Notes: generated by a model not told the origin, from the letters alone. Positions 42,741 through 52,064 are shown, numbered from the stretch's first letter. The stretch is 64,000 bases of DNA from an uncultured Tidjanibacter sp. (GCA_944326085.1 CALVCL010000002.1:1-64000); one strand, 5' to 3'. Numbers and translations are program-made.

Positions 42741-43803
42741 TTGTGACCAGTTCCCTGCGGAAGAATTCCTCGATTTCATCGAACGGTATCACGTTAAGGT
42801 TGTCGTAAAGGTCAACGTGGTTCGCCCCAGGAATGATAAGCAGTTTCTTGTTTTCGCCATTGAGACGCTTATAGGCATCCTCGCTGAAATAACGCGAATG
42901 GGCCTCGGCGCCATGAATTATCAACACCGCACTGCGTATCTCCCCAATGTAGCTCAATATTGGCATATTAATGAATGCCAGCGAATTAGTACGGTTCAGA
43001 CCTTCGTTTGAATTCGGCGAGCGACGGTGATAACCGCGTTCGGTCTTGTAATAGTCATGATACTGTTTCACGAACAGCGGTGCATCGGCAGGTACCGGGT
43101 CCACCACGCCGCCGTCACGTTCATATGTACCCTTGCGATAATCCTCCGTACGCAGGTTGTTGAGCTGTCGGCGGAGTTCGTAGCGGTCATCGACACTCAT
43201 CGCATCGAAGTATCCGTTAGCATTGACACGGCTCATGTCATACATGGTCGAAGTCACGGTAGCCTTGATACGCGGGTCATTTGCCGCGGCATTGAGAGCA
43301 AATCCGCCCCAGCCGCATATTCCGATGATACCTATACGGTCTGGGTCCACGTCGTCACGCGTCAGCAGATAATCCACCGCTGCGCTGAAGTCGTCGGTGC
43401 TTATTTCCGGCGAAGTAAGATATCGCGGTTCACCGCTGCTCTCGCCGTAGAACGAGGGGTCGAACGCTATGGTCAGAAAACCGCGTTCCGCCATAGTTTG
43501 CGCATAACGTCCCGACACCTGTTCCTTTACAGCACCGTAAGGACCGCTCACAGCTATTGCAGCCAGCGGACATTCGGCATTTTTCGGTTTGTAGAGGTCG
43601 GCTGCCAATGTTATTCCGTAACGGTTGTGGAATGTCACTTTTGAATGTTCCACCTTGTCGCTCTGCGGGAATGTCTTGTCCCACTCCTGAATCAGTTCCA
43701 ATGTTTCCATATCATTCTGTTTTACATCATTTTTCACGGATTCCGATGCCATGGCGCCGACACCAGCCAGCAAAGCCATGCATGAAATTACCAACTTTCT
43801 CAT
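42727..43803 (-). CDS. Exported alpha/beta-hydrolase with cysteine nucleophile elbow
   Basis: 358 residues with a signal peptide (MRKLVISCMALLAGVGAMA). The alpha/beta-hydrolase fold is shown by VSGPYGAVKEQVSGRYAQ, the nucleophile elbow GIIGICGWGG (Cys in place of Ser, as in dienelactone-hydrolase relatives), the acid region VLIIHGAEAHSRYF and the catalytic His in IPGANHVDLYD. It belongs with YcjY-like or dienelactone-hydrolase-type hydrolases that cleave small esters or lactones. It lies upstream of the CMD-domain gene in one operon. Substrate is unknown. Confidence 0.85.
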   Translation of the reverse strand: MRKLVISCMALLAGVGAMASESVKNDVKQNDMETLELIQEWDKTFPQSDKVEHSKVTFHNRYGITLAADLYKPKNAECPLAAIAVSGPYGAVKEQVSGRYAQTMAERGFLTIAFDPSFYGESSGEPRYLTSPEISTDDFSAAVDYLLTRDDVDPDRIGIIGICGWGGFALNAAANDPRIKATVTSTMYDMSRVNANGYFDAMSVDDRYELRRQLNNLRTEDYRKGTYERDGGVVDPVPADAPLFVKQYHDYYKTERGYHRRSPNSNEGLNRTNSLAFINMPILSYIGEIRSAVLIIHGAEAHSRYFSEDAYKRLNGENKKLLIIPGANHVDLYDNLNVIPFDEIEEFFRRELVTNDAE

Positions 43804-44034
43804 AACGCCCTAAATACAAACAATTTAATACCGAACACGACACCTGCGTCATATCCGTGTTTTTCTTTATGCAAGATACATAGGTTTCCAGCATAAGACA
43901 TTAACACTATTACGGATAGAATTACCGCTTTTACAGATTTTGACGCAGCGGCATTTGACAGCTGCAGATTGGACGCTCACCCGCAATATCGTCACATACA
44001 TCCATCATATTTAATCAAATCAGCAATATTAACT

Positions 44035-44042
44035 TATCTTTG
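44035..44042 (+). promoter_or_regulatory. -7 box (TATCTTTG) upstream of 44071
   Basis: Exact TAnnTTTG match 28 bases before the ATG at 44071; it would drive a rightward message that reaches the flavin-reductase gene. Confidence 0.55.
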
Positions 44043-44070
44043 AACAAGGCTAATCAAAAAATATTGCACC

Positions 44071-44460
44071 ATGAAACAAGACGTATATACAAAAATTGCC
44101 TTCGCAGCAGCTGCAGTGGCAATAGCATTTTTTGTTGCAAAAACAATATGGGTAGTATCAACATCACCGGATTATAAAGCACGGTCCTACCCAACATTGT
44201 CCACAGAGAGAGATGGTTTGCACCACAATGTGGTTCCCTGCCATCAACATCATATTCGAACGCATTGCTGCCGACATGTTGGCTACCACAACAGATATAA
44301 CATTCATTATCGGGAGCCCGAATGTTCTGCATGTTACCCGGCTCCACCGGTTCGAGCCAAAAGCAGGCAATGGACAGCTCCGTGTTGTGAACGAGTCCAA
44401 GCACTACGTTTCAACCGCACATGCTACGACGCGACACCGATACCGCAACAGACCAAATAA
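44071..44460 (+). CDS. Uncertain membrane-anchored reading frame, possibly frameshifted
   Basis: The ATG at 44071 starts 28 bases after a good promoter box and encodes an N-terminal membrane helix (TKIAFAAAAVAIAFFVAKTIWV). From about residue 50 the frame becomes rich in Cys, His and Arg without pattern, unlike its neighbours. Another frame from about 44213 reads more like a protein (FPAINIIFERIAADML, DITFIIGSPNVLHVTRLHRF). This suggests a +1 frameshift in a once longer gene, or that only the first 50 codons are real. No family is recognised. It ends just before the flavin-reductase start. Confidence 0.35.
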   Translation: MKQDVYTKIAFAAAAVAIAFFVAKTIWVVSTSPDYKARSYPTLSTERDGLHHNVVPCHQHHIRTHCCRHVGYHNRYNIHYREPECSACYPAPPVRAKSRQWTAPCCERVQALRFNRTCYDATPIPQQTK

Positions 44461-44474
44461 AAACATTACAAGCC

Positions 44475-45035
44475 ATGAGAAAGAATTTCGGGTCAAAACC
44501 ATGGACCTACCCACAGCCTGTATTCATCATAGCGGCATACGATGAATATGGACATCCGAACGTCATGAACGCCGCATGGGGAGGCATCCACACCGACAAC
44601 CAAATTGCGCTGTGCCTAAGCGAGGAACACAAGACCACGGCCAACATCCTCACCACAAAGGCTTTTACGGTAAGCATTGCCGATGCTGCCCATGTCACGG
44701 AGTGTGACTATGTAGGCGTTGTGTCTGGCAACAGCGAACCCGACAAGTTTGCCAGAGCCGGATTTCACGCCACCCGTTCGGAGTTTGTCAATGCGCCTAT
44801 AATCGACGAGCTGCCGATGTGTCTCGAATGCGAACTGCTGTCGTACGACCCCGAGACCTGCCACATGACGGGACGCATCGTGAATGTTTCGGCCGACGAG
44901 CGCATTCTCGACAGCAACGGCAAGATAAATGTCGCAAAATTGCGTCCCATAACATTCGACCCCGTGCACCATACCTACATTGCGCTGGGAGCGGAGGTCG
45001 GACACGCTTTCCGAGACGGGCTGAAGCTCAAATAA
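44475..45035 (+). CDS. Flavin reductase-like FMN-binding protein
   Basis: 186 residues from the ATG at 44475 (MRKNFGSKPWTYPQPVFIIAAY); a longer upstream start would add 18 residues without family similarity. The flavin-reductase-like split barrel is shown by PNVMNAAWGGIHTDNQIALCLSEEHKTTANIL and FTVSIADAAHVTECDYVGVVSG. Members bind FMN and reduce it with NAD(P)H, or act as flavoredoxins. A flavodoxin gene lies just downstream in the opposite direction, so flavin electron transfer is a shared theme. A hairpin follows the stop. Confidence 0.88.
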   Translation: MRKNFGSKPWTYPQPVFIIAAYDEYGHPNVMNAAWGGIHTDNQIALCLSEEHKTTANILTTKAFTVSIADAAHVTECDYVGVVSGNSEPDKFARAGFHATRSEFVNAPIIDELPMCLECELLSYDPETCHMTGRIVNVSADERILDSNGKINVAKLRPITFDPVHHTYIALGAEVGHAFRDGLKLK

Positions 45036-45040
45036 CGACA

Positions 45041-45067
45041 AATGGCCATGCAAAATGCATGGCCATT
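45041..45067. terminator. Bidirectional terminator between convergent flavin genes
   Basis: AATGGCCATGCA at 45041-45052 pairs with TGCATGGCCATT at 45056-45067, followed by TTTCAC. Confidence 0.75.
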
Positions 45068-45090
45068 TTCACATTCCATCACACCACCTG

Positions 45091-45654
45091 TCAGTAACCC
45101 ATGGCTGACAGCCATTCCCGCATATCGTGTTCGCTGTTCAGGAGACGCCCCGACTGCCAGTTTATCCTCGGGTACGCGCTTCGCAATGCCGACACGCTGG
45201 AGCCAATTCCGCTTCCACCTGATGTAGCAAACGGAATTACTGTCTTGCCTTCGAGGTTCACGCTTTCGATGAAAGTGTTCACCACCCTCGGGGCCACGCC
45301 CCACCATATCGGATATCCGATAAACACCACATCATAATCCTTCACATTCAGCGGTTTTCCGGCTATTGCGGGTCGTGCTGCGGGGTCGTTCATTTCGAGC
45401 GAGCTGCGCGAGCGGTCGTTATGCCAGTTCAGGTCGGCCGACGTATACGGTTTTTCCGGCGTTATGGCATACAGGTCGCCGCCGACGGCACGCGCCATTT
45501 TCTCGGCCACCGATTTTGTGGTACCCGTTGCCGAAAAATACGCCACCAATACCCTGCCCTCTCCTGCGGTGTTTCCTGCCGGAGTCTGGGCCATTGTACG
45601 AACATTCATAAACATAAATACTGAAACTGCCAATAAAACATTCCTTACCTTCAT
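45091..45654 (-). CDS. Exported flavodoxin-like protein
   Basis: 187 residues. A signal peptide (MKVRNVLLAVSVFMFMNVRTMAQ) is unusual for a flavodoxin and places it in the periplasm. The FMN-phosphate loop is in VAYFSATGTTKSVAEKMA, and the FMN-ring loops are FIGYPIWWGVAPRVV and PFATSGGSGIGSS. It may carry electrons to periplasmic or outer-membrane enzymes such as the CMD/hydrolase group nearby. Exported flavodoxins of this kind are common in Bacteroidales beside flavin reductases. Confidence 0.88.
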   Translation of the reverse strand: MKVRNVLLAVSVFMFMNVRTMAQTPAGNTAGEGRVLVAYFSATGTTKSVAEKMARAVGGDLYAITPEKPYTSADLNWHNDRSRSSLEMNDPAARPAIAGKPLNVKDYDVVFIGYPIWWGVAPRVVNTFIESVNLEGKTVIPFATSGGSGIGSSVSALRSAYPRINWQSGRLLNSEHDMREWLSAMGY

Positions 45655-45834
45655 AGCTGCATGGTTTAAATGCTTCGGAGCCGTGGTGCGACACTGCGCC
45701 CCTGCTTCCGTACCGCTAAATTACACATCCCGACCACTCCGACGATGATACCATTTACCGATATTCATACCACAATCACGGATTACGCCACTCCGCATAC
45801 GGAACTGGCGCCCCTTTGAGGGACGCCAGCCTTA

Positions 45835-47004
45835 TTATCTGTTTGCGGTCATTCCGACACGCGCCCTGCGGCGCATCACCAGTCTCCGTATCCAGATGTA
45901 GTATCCCGTCAGCGGGAGACATGCTCCGAGCAGTGCCGCGAGGAATGTGAGCACGCGTGTCACCATTCCGCCCCAGCTTCCCACATGCACGGAATATATC
46001 CATCCGCGTATCTTGCCGTTTTTGCCACTGTTCCTGTACAATGCCACGTCGGTTATCTGTCCCGTTGTGCTGTCGAACGTGTATGTATCCGCGGCGCGGC
46101 TGTTGCCGACACATCCCGACGATACCGACACCCGTCCGTCCGACACGCTTATCTGCCTGAATTCGGGGTTGCGTCTGAGCACCTCTTCGTAAGCCTGCTG
46201 CCATCCCCCGAAGGCTTCCGCCGCGACATGTTCCGCAGCCTCGCTGCCGCCGTGACCGTTACCGTTGCCGTTACCGTTTCGCATCTGCTGCTGTCCGCCG
46301 TTTCCACCGCCGCCTGCGGTCTCGACGCCGAACACCTTGTAGAAGCCGTTTCTGTACCACTGGAAGGACCACGTCAGTCCCGTCAGGGCCAGAGCGAGCA
46401 GCAGCAAGACGGCATACACTCCTCCAGCCACATGCAATCCGTGCCAGAACGGGAACCACCCCTTGCGGACGTGTATTTTCAGGCTGTTCTTAAGGGCCTT
46501 ATATGTACGCGGGGCCCATATCACCACGCCCGACACAAGCACGAACACGAACATCAGCGTACTGATACCCACCAGAGCCTTTCCGAGGAACATTCCGCCG
46601 CCGGGCTGCATGCTGTCCATCAGCCACCTGTGGAGACGGAACACCGTCATGAAGAACGGTGTACGGCCGGCCGTACCTTTTATTTCGCCCGTATACTGGT
46701 CTACCATTACGGCGGCACGGCGAGGTTTTGATATATTCACCTGCCAGACCCTTCGTGGGTTTTCGAACACTGTCACGCCCGTAACGGTGACATCTTCGGG
46801 GAGAGCCGCCGCCACCGTTGCGGCGAGTTCGTCAATGGGCATCGGCACGCCCGATGCATCCTTCACGAAATAAAGTTCACGGTTTGAGAAGCGCGTTATT
46901 TCATCCTCGAAAACGAGCAGTGCACCCGTAAAGCACGTTATGGCCATAATCAGACCGAACGGTACCGACAGCCACAGATGTACCTTGCGAAAAAACTTTT
47001 TCAT
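45835..47004 (-). CDS. xusC: XusC-like PepSY-TM inner-membrane protein
   Basis: 389 residues with four membrane helices (KVHLWLSVPFGLIMAITCFTGALLVFED, GKALVGISTLMFVFVLVSGVVIWAP, HVAGGVYAVLLLLALALTGLTW, RVLTFLAALLGACLPLTGYYIWI) and PepSY-type periplasmic domains, with His in H-x-x-L-W and HGLH motifs that could bind heme. XusC-type proteins sit with a TonB receptor and a DUF4374 lipoprotein and are thought to reduce or release iron in the periplasm. A Gly/Asn/Gln/His-rich insert (GGGGNGGQQQ, near residue 235) interrupts the loop. It has a possible promoter of its own (TAACTTTA at 47031-47024). Confidence 0.85.
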   Translation of the reverse strand: MKKFFRKVHLWLSVPFGLIMAITCFTGALLVFEDEITRFSNRELYFVKDASGVPMPIDELAATVAAALPEDVTVTGVTVFENPRRVWQVNISKPRRAAVMVDQYTGEIKGTAGRTPFFMTVFRLHRWLMDSMQPGGGMFLGKALVGISTLMFVFVLVSGVVIWAPRTYKALKNSLKIHVRKGWFPFWHGLHVAGGVYAVLLLLALALTGLTWSFQWYRNGFYKVFGVETAGGGGNGGQQQMRNGNGNGNGHGGSEAAEHVAAEAFGGWQQAYEEVLRRNPEFRQISVSDGRVSVSSGCVGNSRAADTYTFDSTTGQITDVALYRNSGKNGKIRGWIYSVHVGSWGGMVTRVLTFLAALLGACLPLTGYYIWIRRLVMRRRARVGMTANR

Positions 47005-47100
47005 AGTTTTCTTTTGTTTGATGTAAAGTTAGCTCCAAACTCACGGAAATATCCGGCCGATTTTACCGTCTCAGCCCTCAAAATTTCCGTTCCAACGGCA

Positions 47101-47133
47101 GGGAGGCCGCAGCGTCAGTGGCAGCGGCCTCCC
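47101..47133 (-). other. Intercistronic GC-rich stem-loop between xusB and xusC
   Basis: GGGAGGCCGC at 47101-47110 pairs with GCGGCCTCCC at 47124-47133. No T-run follows on the reverse strand, so it more likely limits read-through or protects the upstream message than ends the operon. Confidence 0.5.
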
Positions 47134-47161
47134 TCGGAACACACACAATCAATCCAATCGG

Positions 47162-48535
47162 TTACTCCTGCGGCACGAGCCTGCCTATCGCGCTGATGCC
47201 CGACGAAGCCTCAACCGACACTCCTTCGGTTGCCACAGCCGTTTTCGGATCAATGACATAGACCACAGGTACCGAGTTCTCGCCGGTCTGTACCACGCCC
47301 ACGTATGCGAGACCGTTCTCGCAATATGGGGTGCTGCCGAACGAGCTTATCACATCCGGGTCGGGCAAGCCGGTGACATACGTGAATGTCTTGTCCTCGC
47401 CCTTGTATATTGCCATTCGGGTTGTTCCTGTTCCGCGGCTGTCGAGACCCTGCGTGTACATCTGCAGCAGGAAGTAGTCCTCGTCTATATGCCAGCAGCG
47501 GTACATCGGCTGGCCGCCCGAAGCAGCCTCGATGTCGAAGTAGTAGTCGCTGTCGAACTCCGTTGCGCCCGACTTGATGCGTACCACACCCGAGTTGAGG
47601 GTTGTTTTTTGACGGTCGTCGGTCATGATTTTCGCATATCCGGGCGAGAACACATACACGTCGCCGTTGTCAGCCGCCCATATTGTCTGGTAGTACTGCG
47701 AACGGTTGCGGCCACAGGCATAGCTAATCTTATCTGTCCTGACAAGTGTCGGGTTTTGGAACGAGCTGTTGTCGTATATTGCCACCCACGCCTCGTCGGG
47801 ATACTGCGTCCACTGCAGTTCGCCCTTTTCATATGACGAGCTGCCCGAACCGCCGTCTTCCGTCTTGATGAGGTCTTCGAAGCCTTCGCGCACCCATTTT
47901 CCGCCGTCGGCCTTCACGCCATACTTGCTGAGACCCATGGGGATTACGGCCGTAAACAGTTTGCCGTCAACCTCGAGGATACCCGCCAGCGTCACATATT
48001 CGCCGTTGCCGAGGAAGTTCTCGCCGGCAATCACTGCCGAACGGGTCGTTTCGTTCTCCACGTTGAGGTAGTTGAAGCCAAGTCCCTTGGCGATGTTTCC
48101 CTCCTCGTCGGTGGTGTCGGTGTCCACTGCCGAGCATGTTATGATGTCGCTACCATACGTTCCGTACGTGGTGAAGCGAGTGATGTTGTACTCCTTCGGA
48201 CGCGCCTCAATCTCGCCGGCCGAGTTCATGATGTACGATGTCGTCACACCCGCGCTGCCCTGATTGTACTGCAGACGGTAGAGATAATCCGTGCCATAGA
48301 ACAGCCATGCCGTACCCGTTGGTGTTTCCGTACCGTTGCCCAGTGCCGTCACACTGCCTTCTGAGATGGTTTCGGCGGTAAGTAGATAGTTTGCCTCGCC
48401 GGATGTGGCGGCAATCACATATGCCGGCTCACCATCACCTCCCGGCGGAGGCGTAGTCGACCCTGGTTCTTCGCATGCAACAAGTGCCGCAGCCATGGCG
48501 GCCAGCCCGATAAAATATTTCGTATTCGCATTCAT
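47162..48535 (-). CDS. xusB: XusB-like DUF4374 surface lipoprotein
   Basis: 457 residues with a lipoprotein signal peptide (lipobox ALVAC, Cys21) followed by a Pro/Gly spacer, so it should be displayed on the outer membrane. The body shows repeated beta-propeller-like blades with Y/W-rich strands ([46 protein letters not shown]), as in DUF4374 proteins. In Bacteroides thetaiotaomicron XusB binds ferric siderophores such as enterobactin made by other species. It lies between the receptor (26 bases upstream) and the PepSY gene, the Xus order. Confidence 0.85.
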   Translation of the reverse strand: MNANTKYFIGLAAMAAALVACEEPGSTTPPPGGDGEPAYVIAATSGEANYLLTAETISEGSVTALGNGTETPTGTAWLFYGTDYLYRLQYNQGSAGVTTSYIMNSAGEIEARPKEYNITRFTTYGTYGSDIITCSAVDTDTTDEEGNIAKGLGFNYLNVENETTRSAVIAGENFLGNGEYVTLAGILEVDGKLFTAVIPMGLSKYGVKADGGKWVREGFEDLIKTEDGGSGSSSYEKGELQWTQYPDEAWVAIYDNSSFQNPTLVRTDKISYACGRNRSQYYQTIWAADNGDVYVFSPGYAKIMTDDRQKTTLNSGVVRIKSGATEFDSDYYFDIEAASGGQPMYRCWHIDEDYFLLQMYTQGLDSRGTGTTRMAIYKGEDKTFTYVTGLPDPDVISSFGSTPYCENGLAYVGVVQTGENSVPVVYVIDPKTAVATEGVSVEASSGISAIGRLVPQE

Positions 48536-48562
48536 ATTGATAAAGAATTAATATTAGTATCA

Positions 48563-51040
48563 TTATTGTTTGTATACACCTCTATTGCCGCGCCAGCCGT
48601 CATGTTCATGACGGTGATGCCTGCGCCCTTCGCCTGAACCGGAGAACATAACGCTCACCTTGCCATAGAATGCCCGTCCGGCCTTCTGGAGGCTGAAGTT
48701 GTCGTACAGTTTGGCGTCGGTCAGGTTTACGCACTCCACCGAGAAGTTGTACTTGCCGTTGGCAACACTGTATGACACCATGATGTTGTGCGAAAACTGC
48801 GTGGGCACTCTTTCCTTGGAACTTGCCGAGCCGAGGTTTTCGGAGTATCGCGGGAAGCTGTGCATATATAAATTGTCATATGTCACGGTAAGCCTGTTGC
48901 CCTCTGCGAAAAGATCATTCCAATAGAACGACACATCGGCACTTGCAAACATGTAGGGCTGATTAGGCATTCTCGCGCCGTACGACGGATTGATACCGCC
49001 GCCAGCCAGCGTCTTGACATTGTCTCGCACATCCATACGCGAAAAATTGCCGCCTATGCTCACCCAGCCGTTATATGTATACCGGACCGAGACGTTTATA
49101 CCCTTGGTAAGCACCTTGCCGTGGTTGACATACGAGGCATAGGTCTTGTTGCCGCTATATGTGCTGATGAGACGCTGTATATAGTCAGTAGTATTGCGAT
49201 ACACGAGCCCGACTTCGGCATACACGCTGTGACGCATGGCGAACGTGCGGTTATAACTAAAACTGAGATTTATGTTGTGGCTCTTCTCCGGACGCAGTCC
49301 GATCTGTCCGAGTTCGAGGTCTTCGTCACCAAACAATTCCTCGTTCGTCGGCATGCGGTATGCCTTCTCATAGGAAAGCTTGGTTTGCAGTCCCTTCACC
49401 AGATACACCGTACCTGCAGCACCGTATCCCATTACACTAACCGCATTGGACATCGCCTCGTAATTGTCGGTACCGCTCTCGGATGTCGACACGGGACCGG
49501 AGTTGTACTGGTTGTAGTACTTGCCGAACACCGACACATTCCACCTCTCCGAGGGTGTGAACTGGTACGAGAGACCGGTTATGTTCTTGCGGGTCAGTTT
49601 CGGTATTGCATCCGCCTCTGAGGTCGAGCCGGTCGCTCCTGTCAGCGAGTTGTTCGTGCGACGGAAGTTGTTCATCACATGGTTCAGCGTGAATACATGC
49701 GCCCGGCCGAGACGGTAACGCACCGTAGCCGTTGCATTCCAGTTGTCGTTATAGGACTGCATGTCCTGATAGGACTGCTCGCCGAGCTGACCGTTCATGT
49801 ATTTCCTGTCGCCGAACCAGTTGTAACGGTACGATGCAGTGTCAATATTCCGCGTAAGGTTGTCGTTGTATGTCGCTGTCAACATCACGTCAAGTCCCTT
49901 TGTCAGAAGGTCACGTTTACTGTATTCCAACGATGGCATAATCGAACGAGCCGTACGCGCCTTCTCGCCGAACACCACCTTCTGTATCACACCGTTCTGT
50001 ATTTCCTTGTACATCTGCGAGTATGTCACGCTGAATACAAGCCTGTCGGCCCACGACTTGTTCAATACCCCGAATTTGCCAATCACCGCCTCGTTGTGGT
50101 ACGTATCATGGAAACGCCTAACACGCTCTACCTGCGAATTGTCAAGACTCGTTGAACCATCCTCGAGGAACAGTTCCACCGGGGTATCAATCCAATAGCT
50201 GTTGTCGGAATAGTTCTGAAACGCGTTCAATTCAAACATCAGCCCGTTTGCAAACGTCTTGCTGAAATTCACATGCGACTTGTGGGTATTGAAAGAGCCG
50301 TACGAATACGACGCGTCAACCAGCCAGCCGCTGCGATTTTTCTTTGTCACGATATTAATCACACCGCCTATCGCATCAGTGGCAAAACCTACAGGCACAA
50401 CCCCCTTGTAAACCTCTATACGTTCAGCAAAACCTACAGGTATATTATTGAGACTGAATGAACTACCTACACCTTCCTGCGGCACTCCATCGATGAATAT
50501 CTTTACGTGTTTCCCACTGAAGCCGTCCATGAGCAGTTGCATGTCAGAACCCACCCCGCCCGACTCGCGCAGCTTCATACCGGGCGTACGAGCCAGAGCT
50601 TCACTCAATGTCTTGGTCGACGTACGCAGGTCGCGTGTGTCTATCGCCACGGCATTGAATGCCGACTTGTTCACCTTGCTAACCCCGCCGCGGGCAGTAA
50701 TTATCACCTCCTCAACCATCTCGGCATCAGGCTCAAGCACTATATCAACATTAATGTTACGTCCTCCGGAAAGCGTTACCGACCGCTCATATGTCTTGTA
50801 ACCGAGGGCTGAAGCTACAATGATATATTTCCCATCCGCGACCGACAACCTATAAGCACCGTTCTCATCGGTAGCACAACCATTAGTTGTACCTTTCAGA
50901 TAAACCGTAGCATAACCTACTGGTTCACCATCTACAGATTTCACATACCCTATGATTTCAGACTTGACTCCGGCCGATACGGACAGTGAACAGCATATTG
51001 TCCACCAAAGAATACATAATTTTACTGTTTTCGTATACAT
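48563..51040 (-). CDS. xusA: XusA-like TonB-dependent siderophore receptor
   Basis: Outer-membrane receptor importing the ferric siderophore captured by XusB. From the ATG at 51040 it has 825 residues: signal peptide (LCILWWTICCSLSVSAG), an N-terminal carboxypeptidase-regulatory-like domain (GYVKSVDGEPVGYATVYLKGT), the plug with LSEALARTPGMKLRESGGVGSDMQLLMDGFSGKHVKIFIDGVP and EVYKGVVPVGF, and a 22-strand barrel. After the last strand (GKVSVMFS) comes a His/Arg-rich tail (RRHHRHEHDGWRG) of about 25 residues, odd for a BAM substrate. A near -7 box (AATCTTTG) lies 26 bases upstream; a Fur site was not identified. Confidence 0.88.
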   Translation of the reverse strand: MYTKTVKLCILWWTICCSLSVSAGVKSEIIGYVKSVDGEPVGYATVYLKGTTNGCATDENGAYRLSVADGKYIIVASALGYKTYERSVTLSGGRNINVDIVLEPDAEMVEEVIITARGGVSKVNKSAFNAVAIDTRDLRTSTKTLSEALARTPGMKLRESGGVGSDMQLLMDGFSGKHVKIFIDGVPQEGVGSSFSLNNIPVGFAERIEVYKGVVPVGFATDAIGGVINIVTKKNRSGWLVDASYSYGSFNTHKSHVNFSKTFANGLMFELNAFQNYSDNSYWIDTPVELFLEDGSTSLDNSQVERVRRFHDTYHNEAVIGKFGVLNKSWADRLVFSVTYSQMYKEIQNGVIQKVVFGEKARTARSIMPSLEYSKRDLLTKGLDVMLTATYNDNLTRNIDTASYRYNWFGDRKYMNGQLGEQSYQDMQSYNDNWNATATVRYRLGRAHVFTLNHVMNNFRRTNNSLTGATGSTSEADAIPKLTRKNITGLSYQFTPSERWNVSVFGKYYNQYNSGPVSTSESGTDNYEAMSNAVSVMGYGAAGTVYLVKGLQTKLSYEKAYRMPTNEELFGDEDLELGQIGLRPEKSHNINLSFSYNRTFAMRHSVYAEVGLVYRNTTDYIQRLISTYSGNKTYASYVNHGKVLTKGINVSVRYTYNGWVSIGGNFSRMDVRDNVKTLAGGGINPSYGARMPNQPYMFASADVSFYWNDLFAEGNRLTVTYDNLYMHSFPRYSENLGSASSKERVPTQFSHNIMVSYSVANGKYNFSVECVNLTDAKLYDNFSLQKAGRAFYGKVSVMFSGSGEGRRHHRHEHDGWRGNRGVYKQ

Positions 51041-51295
51041 TGTCGGCATTAAATAAATAACGCTGCAAAGATTGCAACAACCGACAACCACTACAATCCC
51101 TAATTTTAGGGGATTTGCATCCATACTGCATATGGATAATAATGATTTTCATTAATTCGACTGCCTTACAAGCTTCATATATGCTTTATGCATTATGAAT
51201 GCCCCTCTATTGGAACTTGTTTCAACGACCTTCTCGGAATATTGCATGAAATTACGATACGCCATATCAGGTACAAGGTTCATGCCACAAATGAC

Positions 51296-51327
51296 AACCC
51301 CTGCCGAACATCTGTTCGGCAGGGGTT
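51296..51327 (-). terminator. Terminator after tRNA-Leu(CAG)
   Basis: AACCCCTGCCGAACA at 51296-51310 pairs perfectly with TGTTCGGCAGGGGTT at 51313-51327, three bases past the tRNA. Confidence 0.85.
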
Positions 51328-51330
51328 GGG

Positions 51331-51414
51331 TGCCCAGGACAGGACTCGAACCTGCACACTATCACTAGCACTAGTACCTGAAACTAGCGTGTCTACCAAT
51401 TCCACCACCTGGGC
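51331..51414 (-). tRNA. tRNA-Leu (anticodon CAG)
   Basis: Class II tRNA with long variable arm. The acceptor GCCCAGG and D arm are the same as in tRNA-Leu(GAG) at 11623. The anticodon stem CTAGT encloses TTCAGGT, giving CAG. The genomic bases after the discriminator A are CCC, so CCA is not encoded. Confidence 0.92.
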
Positions 51415-51459
51415 ATGGCTGGTAGAGCGTTTTAGGATTTTATCATCCCTAACGGTCTG

Positions 51460-51467
51460 CAAATATA
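51460..51467 (-). promoter_or_regulatory. -7 box (TATATTTG) for tRNA-Leu(CAG)
   Basis: CAAATATA on the + strand is an exact box toward the tRNA, 45 bases upstream of its 5' end. Confidence 0.6.
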
Positions 51468-51584
51468 GAAAAATTTCGTCAACCGATGCACTTTGCTCCG
51501 AAAATTTATGACATTTCTCAACAATATGCCTTCAATCTACAATGCCGCTGCAGTATGTATTACAACTGCTTAGCCTCAACTGCA

Positions 51585-52004
51585 TCATATCCTGAAAAAC
51601 ACCCTGTCGAGAGAATAACGCATTCCGCCGCTTATCAGGAGCATGACACAAATACCCATATAAGCAAACGACAGTTCATGTGCGGCAAACGGCTCTCCAG
51701 GTATAGCCATAAATGTAGCGATGAACATACCCAGACCCAATATCAACGCAGCCGGCCTGACGAACAGTCCGATAATAAGCAGCAACGGGCACACAGTTTC
51801 TATGGCAATAATAAGTATTAAAGAAGCCGACGAACCTATTCCGAGCGGATCTGGAAAATTGGCGAACAGCATTTCATAATTGTTAATCTTTCCTATTCCG
51901 TGTACCAGCATCATGACCCCTATGAATATACGCATGAAAAACACGGATGAATCACTCCAGCGCTCCGTAGAAAGAAATTTGTAGAAACGTTTTTTAGCAT
52001 CCAT
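51585..52004 (-). CDS. DoxX-family membrane protein
   Basis: 139 residues with four membrane helices (FMRIFIGVMMLVHGIGKI, SASLILIIAIETVCPLLLIIGLFVRPAALILGLGMFIATFMAI, YMGICVMLLISGGMRY). The RIFIGVMMLVHGIGKI start and the GxFVRPAA turn match the DoxX/SURF4-like fold. DoxX proteins link to quinone or thiosulfate metabolism and to oxidative stress, but here the function is open. It is monocistronic with its own -7 box. Confidence 0.88.
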   Translation of the reverse strand: MDAKKRFYKFLSTERWSDSSVFFMRIFIGVMMLVHGIGKINNYEMLFANFPDPLGIGSSASLILIIAIETVCPLLLIIGLFVRPAALILGLGMFIATFMAIPGEPFAAHELSFAYMGICVMLLISGGMRYSLDRVFFRI

Positions 52005-52056
52005 AACATTTGCGTTTAGTCCGATTATATCATAATCACCGCGATGCGGCTTGTAG

Positions 52057-52064
52057 CAAATTTA
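52057..52064 (-). promoter_or_regulatory. -7 box (TAAATTTG) for the DoxX gene
   Basis: CAAATTTA on the + strand is an exact box toward the DoxX gene, 52 bases before its ATG. Confidence 0.5.
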
